DNA from: Lachnospiraceae bacterium | GTDB lineage: Bacteria; Bacillota; Clostridia; Lachnospirales; Lachnospiraceae | Direction of reading: 5' to 3' | Length of the DNA: 64,000 nucleotides | Assembly (NCBI GenBank): GCA_016284175.1 | Contig: JAEEOJ010000031.1 | Coordinates: forward strand, 17,713-81,712 | Shown: positions 1 through 8,236 of the stretch, in pieces | Position numbering within the stretch: position 1 is the first letter of the stretch | How the letters are laid out: each line of letters starts with the position of its first letter | The notes under the pieces: model-generated | What the model was told of the DNA's origin: nothing | Seen by the model: the letters and a program-made list of their open reading frames with translations, nothing else | Databases searched by the model: none | Made by a program: the position numbers and the translations under genes

Positions 1-59
1 GATTTAGTTCGCATACAAAAGACATATTAACATAAAGTATTTAATATGTAAACAAATAT

Positions 60-2228
60 TTATTTTTTGTCTTCTTCTGTATTTTCTCCTTGGTTAGAAA
101 ACTGCCTTTTATGTTCTTCAGCAATCTGTCTGACTTCGTCTTCCGCTTCAATGAAAACCTGAGCTACGATGGGATCAAAATGAGTTCCTGCACCCTTTTT
201 GATAATATCCATAGCATCTTCAAACTTCATGGCAGGTTTGTAAACTCTCGCTGACACAAGTGCATCAAATACATCGGATACGGCCATTATACGAGCCGAC
301 AAAGGAATATCATCCCCCTTTAAGCCATAAGGATAACCGGAACCGTCGTATTTTTCATGATGATAAGCCGCAATATTCTTAGCTTCTTTAAGATAATCCG
401 AAGTGGATGAAATCTTCATCGCATTGTCGATTATAATCTCACCTTCGGTTGTATGCTTCTGCATCTTCTTGAATTCTTCGTCGTCAAGTCTTCCGTTCTT
501 ATTAAGTACAAGATCGGAAACCTTAATCTTACCTACGTCATGTAAAGGTGCGGAATTTGCAACTTCATAAATATATTCATCAGTAAGAATATCTGTAAAA
601 TATCCTTTTTCTTTTAACTTTCGTAAAAGGAGCTCAACGTAAGCTGTTGTCTTTTTGATATGGTCTCCCGTACTCTTATCACGGCTTTCCACAAGGTCTG
701 CCATAATATAGATAAGACCGTTCTGCATCCTGGAGATTTCTTCGCTCTTTCTCTTTACATCTTCCAGATACTCGACAGTTTCACCGAATGTCTTCGAAAG
801 AGAATCATAAAGAGTCTCAATTTCATCACCTGTTGAAATCTTAAGTTCATTGATTCTGTCTACTCCCTTTTCAAGTGCCTCATCGTTATTGTATGCAAAT
901 TTTCTCGCTGCAAATGTCATGGCATCAATAGGATATGTAAGGCTAAACTGCATATGCCACATGCAGTAGACAAGAATCATTATAAAGAAGCCCAGGAACA
1001 GTGATAATACTTTTACGAGGAAGCTTATACCGTTGGTTGTAACCTGTTCCATACTGATATCTGCACATGCATAGCAGACACATTTATGATTGGAGTCATA
1101 AACGGGTTCATAGCAGGTAAGAAGCCATCCGAAAGTATCATCTGTAACAACTGGCTTGATTTCCTGACCTGAAAGAAGAGATGGAATATAATCAGAAAAC
1201 GACTCGTCAAATTCAACTACATCTCCGAGTTTACCGCCTTCCATTTCCTCGGTATCAAGGTCAAATACAACATGACAGCCGTCAGGCATTATTTTATATA
1301 CATAAATATATTTAATATCCGGTGAACTTGCTTTTATTTTACGAAGTTTATTCATTGTGTCGGCATAATCCACCGAGCTGGTTCCTTCTTCGAAATAATC
1401 GTCTACTCTGTCACCGTCAACTGTACTTGCTACAATAGAAGCAACATTTTTGGCAGTAAATGTATACTGCTCATAAGCGAAATTCTGATAAAGAATATAA
1501 CTGATTGCAGTCGTAACAGTCGCAACAAATACCATTACCGCACCGATAATAAAGATTATCTTTGTTCTTAAAGGAGCTTTTCTGCTTGCATTATTATGTA
1601 CCTCTTTAATCTCGTCTTTGTTAAGAGGTTTCTGCTTCCAGTGTGTAAGCGCCAGCATAGAAGCAAATTTTTCAGGAACAATTTTGATTACTATAAATAC
1701 AATTACAACCGTAATGGATTTATCGAGTAAATCAATTGCGGAATCGGAAATTAACTGAGCAAAGAAAACATTAACCTTTCCGCTTGCAAGAAGAGACTGC
1801 GCAAAGGGCGCGGAAATTCCTTCTCCCATTCCGAAACCGTACATAAAATATGTAAGGAGTGAACCGATTACACCGCCTATAAATGCAAATACAGGAATTG
1901 TTAAAATAGCTTTATAGAATTTATCAAAGAATCCCTTATCATAAAAGTATCTTGCAGTAACTGAAAGAAGAACGCTGATTACCGCATAATAAGCATTCGC
2001 AGGATCCGCTGTGAAATTGATAATATTTGAACAGTATCCGACGATAATGCCGGGAAGATAGCCACCGAGAATCGATGCCAAAAATGTTCCTACGCTGTCA
2101 AGGAACAAAGGAAGATGAAAATGGCCTACCAGTCTGTTTAATCCGATATTAATCAGAATAAAAAGGCCATAAAAAACTACACGCTTAATAAACGACTTAA
2201 ATCCGCCGGAAATTCCCTCTTTTTCCAT
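60..2228 (-). CDS. Membrane-bound HD-GYP c-di-GMP phosphodiesterase with extracytoplasmic sensor
   Basis: About 722 residues. The first ~190 residues hold several hydrophobic helices resembling an ECF-type/MASE-like integral membrane sensor. A soluble sensor-like segment (about 225-400) lies between two further membrane helices, followed by a HAMP-like linker and a C-terminal HD-GYP domain (about 510-700). The HD-GYP domain carries the metal-binding APLHDVGKI, the second-site HHEKYDGSGYP and the VSDVFDALVSARVYKPA block, so it should hydrolyse c-di-GMP in the cytoplasm in response to an external or membrane signal. An ATG five codons upstream (2243) is possible, but AAAGGGG sits five bases before the ATG at 2228, so I chose that start. 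It stands alone, downstream of the MocR-type gene. The ligand is unknown. A second HD-GYP protein lies at 33704-35410. Confidence 0.88.
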   Translation of the reverse strand: MEKEGISGGFKSFIKRVVFYGLFILINIGLNRLVGHFHLPLFLDSVGTFLASILGGYLPGIIVGYCSNIINFTADPANAYYAVISVLLSVTARYFYDKGFFDKFYKAILTIPVFAFIGGVIGSLLTYFMYGFGMGEGISAPFAQSLLASGKVNVFFAQLISDSAIDLLDKSITVVIVFIVIKIVPEKFASMLALTHWKQKPLNKDEIKEVHNNASRKAPLRTKIIFIIGAVMVFVATVTTAISYILYQNFAYEQYTFTAKNVASIVASTVDGDRVDDYFEEGTSSVDYADTMNKLRKIKASSPDIKYIYVYKIMPDGCHVVFDLDTEEMEGGKLGDVVEFDESFSDYIPSLLSGQEIKPVVTDDTFGWLLTCYEPVYDSNHKCVCYACADISMEQVTTNGISFLVKVLSLFLGFFIMILVYCMWHMQFSLTYPIDAMTFAARKFAYNNDEALEKGVDRINELKISTGDEIETLYDSLSKTFGETVEYLEDVKRKSEEISRMQNGLIYIMADLVESRDKSTGDHIKKTTAYVELLLRKLKEKGYFTDILTDEYIYEVANSAPLHDVGKIKVSDLVLNKNGRLDDEEFKKMQKHTTEGEIIIDNAMKISSTSDYLKEAKNIAAYHHEKYDGSGYPYGLKGDDIPLSARIMAVSDVFDALVSARVYKPAMKFEDAMDIIKKGAGTHFDPIVAQVFIEAEDEVRQIAEEHKRQFSNQGENTEEDKK

Positions 2229-2441
2229 AGGAGCCCCTTTCATTAATCACAAAGAAAAATAAATATATTGTAAAACTCCCAACCAGATTTATTATATCTG
2301 AAATAATTTTAAAATAAACGGCTTTTAAACAGATTTATAATCAATAATACAAGAAAATATCGGATTAGTCATTTTATTGTCTTTTAGCAGTCTGTGTTTT
2401 GTTCTGTTTGACTATTTTTAAACAAATTTTACTTTTATTTT

Positions 2442-3527
2442 CTATCGTTTTCTTAAGTTCCTTCTTACTCTGTTAATATGTCTTTCAAACTCTCCGCTGT
2501 CCAATAAATTCGATACGACAAGCTGTTCGAGAGTCGGTACCGGGCATGAATAAAACGATGTTTTTTCTTCGAATTTTTCAAGCAGATTTAACGGCAGGAG
2601 CATATACGCCATTCTTAAAGATGGAGAAATTGTCCTCGTAAAAGTATTAACATATATTACACACCCCTTCTTATCCATCGAGAAAATCGTATCAACAGCT
2701 TTTCTGGAGGGCGTGAATTCCGATTCGAAATCATCTTCTATTATTATTCCGCCTATTTCGTTGGCCCACTGTAAATATTCATTTTTCTTGCCGGCTGATG
2801 CACTGACACCCGTTGGAAAGCTTCTGTACGGAGTGATATGAAGAATACCTGCTTTACTCTTTCTTAACTCACTGCTTTCTATACCGTCCTTACCAAGTTT
2901 AAGAGTTTCCGTTGTTACCCCGTCAGATTCATATACTTCTTTAATCCTCGAATAACCGGGAGTTTCTATACCGTATATAACATCTGTTCCAAGCGTCCTT
3001 ACTATCATCGCATAAAGGTACTCTGCTCCGGCGCCAATCATAATCTGCTTGGGAGAAACATGAATATGTCTGCTTCGTAAAAGATACTCGCTTATGGAAT
3101 TTCTTAGTTTCATTATTCCGAAAGTCGGTGATTTCTGCATGATATCATCTGGCATTGTAGATAATACGTGTCTGACTGTTTTGGCATATACATCAAAGGA
3201 AAAATAATATGATTCGTCCTTAAAAGAATCGTTATATAATTTTAAGCCTGAAGAAGTTTCATCATTTATTTCCGTTTCTTTGTTTACAGTATTCTGATTA
3301 CCGTAAAAAGTATCTCCTGCTTCGTATACAACAAAGTAACCGCTCTTCTCGACACTTTCTATATAACCTTCATCCAGAAGAAGTTCATAAGCATGTTCAA
3401 CGGTTATTATGCTTACTCCCCACTGATCTGCCAGTGTTCTTTTAGAAGGCAGTTTGCTGCCTGTTTTATATACGCCTTCTGTTATTTCTTTTTTCAGGCT
3501 TTCATAAATAGATAAATACTTCTTCAT
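2442..3527 (-). CDS. MocR/GntR-type regulator with shortened, lysine-less aminotransferase domain
   Basis: 361 residues. The N-terminal ~75 residues are a GntR winged helix-turn-helix (SKRTLADQWGVSIITVEHAY). The rest is a fold-type I aminotransferase-like domain as in MocR, PdxR and GabR, with the recognisable IIIEDDFESEF block. MocR proteins normally use PLP as an effector through a Schiff-base lysine in a GTFSKTL-PSLR motif; here the matching segment reads NTFTRTISPSLR, with Arg (AGG) instead of Lys. The family is usually 450-480 residues, but this one stops with TAG right after the HINRVRRNLRKR helix, so the C-terminal small domain is missing. The 213 bases downstream show no continuation in any frame. 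It may be a decaying gene or a PLP-independent repressor. A TTGAAA-17-TAATAT promoter lies upstream. Confidence 0.85.
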   Translation of the reverse strand: MKKYLSIYESLKKEITEGVYKTGSKLPSKRTLADQWGVSIITVEHAYELLLDEGYIESVEKSGYFVVYEAGDTFYGNQNTVNKETEINDETSSGLKLYNDSFKDESYYFSFDVYAKTVRHVLSTMPDDIMQKSPTFGIMKLRNSISEYLLRSRHIHVSPKQIMIGAGAEYLYAMIVRTLGTDVIYGIETPGYSRIKEVYESDGVTTETLKLGKDGIESSELRKSKAGILHITPYRSFPTGVSASAGKKNEYLQWANEIGGIIIEDDFESEFTPSRKAVDTIFSMDKKGCVIYVNTFTRTISPSLRMAYMLLPLNLLEKFEEKTSFYSCPVPTLEQLVVSNLLDSGEFERHINRVRRNLRKR

Positions 3528-3596
3528 AATTTATCCTCAATTAAAATCTGGTATTGTCGTAATTCCGATTCTATACAATTTTATATATCCAAATTG

Positions 3597-3625
3597 ATAT
3601 TATCTTTTTTTATATTATTTTTCAA
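3597..3625 (-). promoter_or_regulatory. Candidate promoter of the MocR-type gene
   Basis: TTGAAA (3625-3620), 17-bp spacer, TAATAT (3602-3597). It lies between the terminator at 3663-3683 and the regulator start, giving a 5' leader of about 60 bases. Confidence 0.5.
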
Positions 3626-3662
3626 CCGGGTTAAACTCTTAATTGCCATTTTAAATAAAAAA

Positions 3663-3683
3663 GGACTTACAAAACGTAAGTCC
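3663..3683 (-). terminator. Intrinsic terminator after the small membrane protein gene
   Basis: GGACTTAC/GTAAGTCC stem with a 5-base loop, followed on the minus strand by TTTTTTATTT. It ends the transcript of the gene at 3705-4268. Confidence 0.8.
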
Positions 3684-3704
3684 CTTAAGTATCTTTTATG
3701 ATTT

Positions 3705-4268
3705 TTACAATTCGGCAAACTCTCCGCCGGCTGTATCGGTTTCATAATTACCGAAGCCGTATTCGGGCTCATTTTTCATAATTAAAAGAATGCTGATTGC
3801 ATACACAAGCGGAACAAAGAAGCCGATAATCGAAAGGATCAGTGCTTTCTCCGAATCACAACCGTACGTAACATGAATATCGTACATTTTTCTTATACTT
3901 ACGGCACAAATAAATACTGCAAGTGCCGCATCCAAAAGTTGTCCGAGAACAGGAACAAGGTTTAATCCTGCAATAATACCCGAACCGAAGTAAATGGCAA
4001 TTATGGAAACAATCGCAACCGTGGCTCTTTTATCTGTATCAACTATGTTGAAAATCTTGAAGTTTCTCTTAGGTAACGTGTATTCAAGATATGTCTGTGC
4101 AATAGGGATAAAAGCAAGCCAGGGATATTTGTGCCCTGCATTTTTAGCCATAACAAACAATGCAATTGCAGGAAGAAGGTAACCTGCAAGAAACGCTGTA
4201 AGGCCTATAACTCCGGCAATAACAACCGTAATAGTGTATGTAAACAAAGATGTAATAAATGTTATCAT
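3705..4268 (-). CDS. Conserved membrane protein of unknown function
   Basis: 187 residues with about four hydrophobic helices (near residues 8-40, 80-105, 110-130 and 145-165) and short polar loops, including the KNAGHKYPWLAFIPIAQTYLEY segment common in small clostridial membrane proteins. No catalytic motif is visible. It follows ppdK by 54 bases with an intrinsic terminator between them, so it depends either on read-through or on a weak promoter I cannot identify. A strong terminator closes the unit at 3663-3683. I do not recognise a specific function. Confidence 0.75.
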   Translation of the reverse strand: MITFITSLFTYTITVVIAGVIGLTAFLAGYLLPAIALFVMAKNAGHKYPWLAFIPIAQTYLEYTLPKRNFKIFNIVDTDKRATVAIVSIIAIYFGSGIIAGLNLVPVLGQLLDAALAVFICAVSIRKMYDIHVTYGCDSEKALILSIIGFFVPLVYAISILLIMKNEPEYGFGNYETDTAGGEFAEL

Positions 4269-4285
4269 ATAAAAACTCCTAAAAT

Positions 4286-4312
4286 AAAGGGAAAGCTGTT
4301 CGCTTTCCCTTT
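4286..4312 (-). terminator. Intrinsic terminator after ppdK
   Basis: AAAGGGAAAGC/GCTTTCCCTTT, an 11-bp stem with a 5-base loop, followed on the minus strand by ATTTTAGG. It lies 10 bases after the ppdK stop codon. Confidence 0.8.
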
Positions 4313-4322
4313 GTAATAATGA

Positions 4323-6950
4323 TTAGTTTCTAGCGATTGCAGCCTGTGCAGCGGCAAGTCTTGCAATAGGAACTCTGAAAGGTGAACATGATACATAATC
4401 AAGTCCGATCTTGTCACAGAACTCTACTGACTGAGGATCTCCGCCGTGCTCACCGCAGATACCGATGTGAAGGTTAGGATTTACAGGCTTACCGAGTTTG
4501 ATAGCCATTTCCATAAGTTTGCCAACACCGGTCTGATCAAGCTTAGCAAAAGGATCGTTCTCAAAGATCTTTGTATCGTAGTAAGCTTCAAGGAACTTAC
4601 CTGCATCGTCTCTTGAGAAACCGAATGTCATCTGTGTAAGGTCGTTTGTACCGAAGCAGAAGAAATCAGCTTCTGTTGCAATCTCGTCAGCTGTAAGAGC
4701 AGCTCTGGGGATTTCAATCATTGTACCTACTTCGTATTTAAGATCAACGCCTGCAGCTTTGATTTCTGCATCTGCTGTCTCAACTACAATCTTCTTAACA
4801 ACCTTTAATTCCTTAACATCACATACAAGAGGAATCATGATTTCAGGCTTCATGTTCCAGTCGGGATGAGCCTTTGAAACATTGATAGCTGCACGAATAA
4901 CAGCCTTTGTCTGCATCTTTGCAATTTCAGGATATGTAACTGCAAGACGGCATCCTCTGTGTCCCATCATAGGGTTAAACTCATGTAATGAATCGATGTA
5001 TTCTTTAATCTTTTCAACACTCTTGCCCTGTGAATCAGCGAGTTTCTGAATATCAGCTTCTTCTGTAGGAACGAACTCATGAAGAGGAGGATCAAGGAAT
5101 CTGATAGTAACAGGACATCCTTCAAGAGCTTCGTATAACTGTTCGAAGTCACCCTGCTGATAAGGAAGGATCTTTTCAAGAGCTGCTTCTCTTTCTTCTT
5201 CCTTGTCTGAGCAGATCATTTCACGGAATGCAGCAATTCTGGATTCCTCGAAGAACATATGCTCTGTACGGCAAAGTCCGATACCTTCTGCACCGAGTTC
5301 TCTTGCTTTCTTAGCATCAGCAGGAGTATCAGCGTTTGTACGAACCTTAAGTCTTCTGTATTTGTCGGCCCATGCCATAACACGTCCGAACTCACCGGCA
5401 ATCTTTGCATCAACTGTTGCAATCTTACCGTCATAAATATTACCCGTTGTACCGTCGATTGATAACCAGTCGCCTTCATGGTATTCCTTGCCTGCAAGAG
5501 TAAACTTCTTATTAGCTTCGTCCATAGCGATTTCGCCACAACCTGATACGCAGCATGTACCCATACCACGAGCAACAACTGCTGCGTGAGATGTCATACC
5601 GCCACGAACTGTAAGGATACCCTGAGCAACCTTCATACCTGTAATATCTTCAGGTGATGTCTCAAGTCTTACAAGAACAACCTTCTCACCTCTGCCTGCC
5701 CATTCTTCAGCATCTTCTGCAGAGAATACGATACGTCCGCAAGCAGCTCCGGGTGAAGCGCCAAGGCCTTTGCCTGCAGGTGTTGCAGCCTTAAGTGCAG
5801 CCTGATCGAACTGAGGATGAAGAAGTGTGTCAAGGTTTCTCGGATCAATCATTGCTACAGCTTCTTTTTCTGTTCTCATACCTTCGTCTACGAGGTCACA
5901 TGCAATCTTTAAAGCAGCCTGAGCTGTTCTCTTACCGTTTCTTGTCTGAAGCATGTAAAGCTTTCCGTGCTCAACGGTAAATTCCATATCCTGCATATCT
6001 CTGTAATGATTTTCAAGAGTTTTGCAGACATCTTTAAACTGTGCGAATGCTTCGGGGAACTTCTCTTCCATTTCAGCTATCTTCATGGGAGTTCTTACAC
6101 CTGCAACAACGTCTTCGCCCTGTGCGTTTGTAAGGAATTCACCGAATAAGCCTTTGTTTCCTGTAGCGGGGTCTCTTGTAAATGCAACACCGGTACCACA
6201 GTCATCACCCATGTTACCGAAAGCCATTGACTGTACGTTTACTGCTGTACCCCATGAATAAGGGATATCGTTGTCACGTCTGTAAACGTTAGCTCTGGGG
6301 TTGTCCCATGAACGGAATACGGCTTTGATTGCACCATATAACTGCTCCTTGGGATCTGAAGGGAAATCTGTGCCGATTTTTGATTTATATTCAGCCTTAA
6401 ACTGATTAGCAAGTTCTTTAAGGTCATCAGCAGTAAGTTCTACGTCCTGCTTAACACCTTTCTTTTCCTTCATCTGATCGATGAGTTCTTCGAAGTATTT
6501 CTTACCTACTTCCATGACTACGTCAGAATACATCTGAATGAATCTTCTGTAGCAGTCCCAAGCCCAACGGGGATTGTTAGACTTCTCAGCGATAACGCCT
6601 ACAACATCCTCATTAAGACCAAGGTTAAGAATTGTATCCATCATACCGGGCATTGATGCTCTCGCACCTGAACGAACGGAAACAAGTAAAGGATTCTCAA
6701 GGTCACCGAACTTCTTACCGGTAATTTCTTCCATCTTTAAAATATACTCATCAATCTGAGCCTTAATCTCAGAATTAATTTCTCTTCCATCCTCATAATA
6801 CTGAGTACATGCCTCTGTTGTGATGGTAAATCCCTGAGGCACGGGCAAACCGATATTGGTCATCTCCGCAAGATTGGCGCCCTTTCCGCCAAGGAGATTA
6901 CGCATATCAGCGCTACCTTCTGTAAATAAATATACCCATTTCTTTGCCAT
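4323..6950 (-). CDS. ppdK: Pyruvate, phosphate dikinase
   Basis: 875 residues, the normal length for this family. It interconverts ATP + pyruvate + Pi with AMP + PEP + PPi in the cytoplasm, and in anaerobes it serves glycolysis or gluconeogenesis in a PPi-linked way. The N-terminal nucleotide-binding domain has GGKGANLAEMTNIGLPVPQGF and SVRSGARASMPGMMDT. The central swivelling phosphohistidine domain has GGMTSHAAVVARGMGTCCV (His near residue 455). The C-terminal PEP/pyruvate TIM barrel carries GIGLCRTEHMF, MMGHRGCRL and the catalytic cysteine in HIGICGEHGGDP. The start has AGGAGGA ten bases upstream. A leader of about 190 nt with a hairpin and a terminator-like structure precedes it (7013-7147), so attenuation control is likely. 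Confidence 0.98.
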   Translation of the reverse strand: MAKKWVYLFTEGSADMRNLLGGKGANLAEMTNIGLPVPQGFTITTEACTQYYEDGREINSEIKAQIDEYILKMEEITGKKFGDLENPLLVSVRSGARASMPGMMDTILNLGLNEDVVGVIAEKSNNPRWAWDCYRRFIQMYSDVVMEVGKKYFEELIDQMKEKKGVKQDVELTADDLKELANQFKAEYKSKIGTDFPSDPKEQLYGAIKAVFRSWDNPRANVYRRDNDIPYSWGTAVNVQSMAFGNMGDDCGTGVAFTRDPATGNKGLFGEFLTNAQGEDVVAGVRTPMKIAEMEEKFPEAFAQFKDVCKTLENHYRDMQDMEFTVEHGKLYMLQTRNGKRTAQAALKIACDLVDEGMRTEKEAVAMIDPRNLDTLLHPQFDQAALKAATPAGKGLGASPGAACGRIVFSAEDAEEWAGRGEKVVLVRLETSPEDITGMKVAQGILTVRGGMTSHAAVVARGMGTCCVSGCGEIAMDEANKKFTLAGKEYHEGDWLSIDGTTGNIYDGKIATVDAKIAGEFGRVMAWADKYRRLKVRTNADTPADAKKARELGAEGIGLCRTEHMFFEESRIAAFREMICSDKEEEREAALEKILPYQQGDFEQLYEALEGCPVTIRFLDPPLHEFVPTEEADIQKLADSQGKSVEKIKEYIDSLHEFNPMMGHRGCRLAVTYPEIAKMQTKAVIRAAINVSKAHPDWNMKPEIMIPLVCDVKELKVVKKIVVETADAEIKAAGVDLKYEVGTMIEIPRAALTADEIATEADFFCFGTNDLTQMTFGFSRDDAGKFLEAYYDTKIFENDPFAKLDQTGVGKLMEMAIKLGKPVNPNLHIGICGEHGGDPQSVEFCDKIGLDYVSCSPFRVPIARLAAAQAAIARN

Positions 6951-7012
6951 ACCTATTTGTTCCTCCTTTGAAACTCAGATTTTGTAAAACTTACAATAAC
7001 GGCAAATAAAAA

Positions 7013-7147
7013 CTAGGAACGTATCTTTACGTTCTTAATTTTCCCTAATAAGAAACGGCCTTAAATAACCGTTAAATATTCAATTCCTAGGTCTCGCCGG
7101 GATATATTTCAGAATAGAAACACTTTTCATTCCCGTGAAACCTAGAA
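7013..7147 (-). promoter_or_regulatory. Structured ppdK leader: candidate attenuator or riboswitch
   Basis: Reading the minus strand, a long helix pairs TTCTAGGTTTC (7147-7137) with GAGACCTAGGAA (7095-7084) and continues as CGGGA/TCCCG (7135-7131/7102-7098). Downstream, GAACGTA-AAGA-TACGTTC (7034-7017) is followed by CTAG and TTTTTATTT, a terminator-like hairpin. CTAGGAA, the 3' arm of the first helix, is complementary to TTCCTAG at 7019-7013, which overlaps the 3' arm of the terminator. The two structures therefore exclude one another, as in transcriptional riboswitches. I do not recognise the fold as a known class. If transcription starts at 7142, the outer 5 bp of the first helix would be lost. 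Confidence 0.55.
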
Positions 7148-7148
7148 T

Positions 7149-7157
7149 ATTATATCA
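7149..7157 (-). promoter_or_regulatory. Extended -10 promoter element of ppdK
   Basis: TGATATAAT, a perfect TATAAT (7154-7149) with an extended TG motif. No good -35 box is seen. The predicted start of transcription is near 7142. Confidence 0.55.
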
Positions 7158-7207
7158 CAAGAGAATAATTAGTTCCATAATTTTTTATACTTTATGTGAA
7201 CTAATTT

Positions 7208-8164
7208 TTATCCTTCAAATTCAACTGTGGCAGCTGTACTTCCGTCCGGATTAAGATAAACATATCTTAATTTAACTGTATCTTTTACGTTCGAAGGTAT
7301 TTTTACCATATCCAATGTCCTCTGTTTAACATCATCGGTAAAATAAGCATCGGTTTCTGCCTGAACATCTCCGACATTATATGCATATGTATAAGTATAA
7401 GTAAGTTCATTTCCCACACATTCACATGTTAAATCAGTATATGCATCAGGATTTGAAGCAAGTAACTGTTCTGCGTTTACATCCCAGTAATCAGTTCCGA
7501 ATGTGGATTCAAAATAATGCTGAACAGTGCCTTCCTCGGCATCTGTTTCAAAAGCTTTATATTCGGCATCCAAATCCTCATAAGCTACAACATCGGCTGC
7601 TACGGAACCGTCATTGTTATAGTAAATAAACTCCATTTCCATGGGATCTTTAACATCAATTACAGTACGTAAAGCATCAAAAAGTTTTCCTTTTGCGGAT
7701 TCTGTGTTTGTTTCAACTACAGCCTGCGCATCTCCGAGATAATCGGCATAATAATATTCATAAATCATTCTGTTACCGGAAAATGATACTTTCATATCCG
7801 TATAAACATTCTTGTATTCATCGGGAAGATTAGAAAAACTGTCTAAATACATTTTATTCTCGGGAGCCGTGAAGAAATCTTCAAGATTTTCATATGCATA
7901 TTCTTTTTCGGGAGCAGCCTCTTCATTCGGTTCTTGTTCTGTATCTTTATTTTCATTATTCAAACTATTGTTTAATTTTTCTGCGGATTCTTTAAATGCT
8001 TCAATGTCAAAATCATTCTCAATATCAACACCCAAATCTTCTACATATAAAGCCTCGGTTTCAGGTTCATTCTTAGAAGATGAAAGGTCGGGAAGTCCGC
8101 ATGCAGCAAGAGCACAAAAAGCAACAGCCGAAACAATTATTAAATACAGTCTTTCTTTTTTCAT
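7208..8164 (-). CDS. Secreted lipoprotein with two tandem DUF4854-like domains
   Basis: 318 residues. The N-terminus is a lipoprotein signal (MKKERLYLIIVSAVAFCALAAC) with a lipobox cysteine at residue 22. An acidic, asparagine-rich linker follows (to about 100), then two homologous domains of ~95 residues. Both copies share the pattern YxDLTxxxxGNxLxYxYxY, a helix rich in T/D/A, and a final Y-x-N-x-DGS-x-A strand (YYNNDGSVAA and YLNPDGSTAA). I associate this arrangement with DUF4854 lipoproteins of Lachnospiraceae, with moderate certainty. Function is unknown; it sits on the outer face of the membrane. AAGGAAA lies upstream of the start. It is followed by the ppdK promoter and preceded by the glyS terminator. 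Confidence 0.8.
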   Translation of the reverse strand: MKKERLYLIIVSAVAFCALAACGLPDLSSSKNEPETEALYVEDLGVDIENDFDIEAFKESAEKLNNSLNNENKDTEQEPNEEAAPEKEYAYENLEDFFTAPENKMYLDSFSNLPDEYKNVYTDMKVSFSGNRMIYEYYYADYLGDAQAVVETNTESAKGKLFDALRTVIDVKDPMEMEFIYYNNDGSVAADVVAYEDLDAEYKAFETDAEEGTVQHYFESTFGTDYWDVNAEQLLASNPDAYTDLTCECVGNELTYTYTYAYNVGDVQAETDAYFTDDVKQRTLDMVKIPSNVKDTVKLRYVYLNPDGSTAATVEFEG

Positions 8165-8193
8165 TTACTCATTTCCTTTCTGTTTTTACACAT

Positions 8194-8227
8194 AAAAACC
8201 CTCATTTATTAATTAAACGAGGGTTTT
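8194..8227 (-). terminator. Intrinsic terminator after glyS
   Basis: AAAACCCTCGTTTAAT pairs with ATAAATGAGGGTTTT on the minus strand and is followed by TATG. It lies 9 bases beyond the glyS stop. Confidence 0.8.
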
Positions 8228-8236
8228 ATACACTGA

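Noticed and set aside
5216-5578. A 120-codon open frame inside ppdK on the same strand
   Set aside because: Fully internal to ppdK in another frame, with no start signals and no family resemblance.
7084-7147. Known riboswitch classes (purine, c-di-GMP, THF, SAM, fluoride, ZTP) for the ppdK leader
   Set aside because: The conserved cores I remember for these classes are not present; kept as an unclassified leader.
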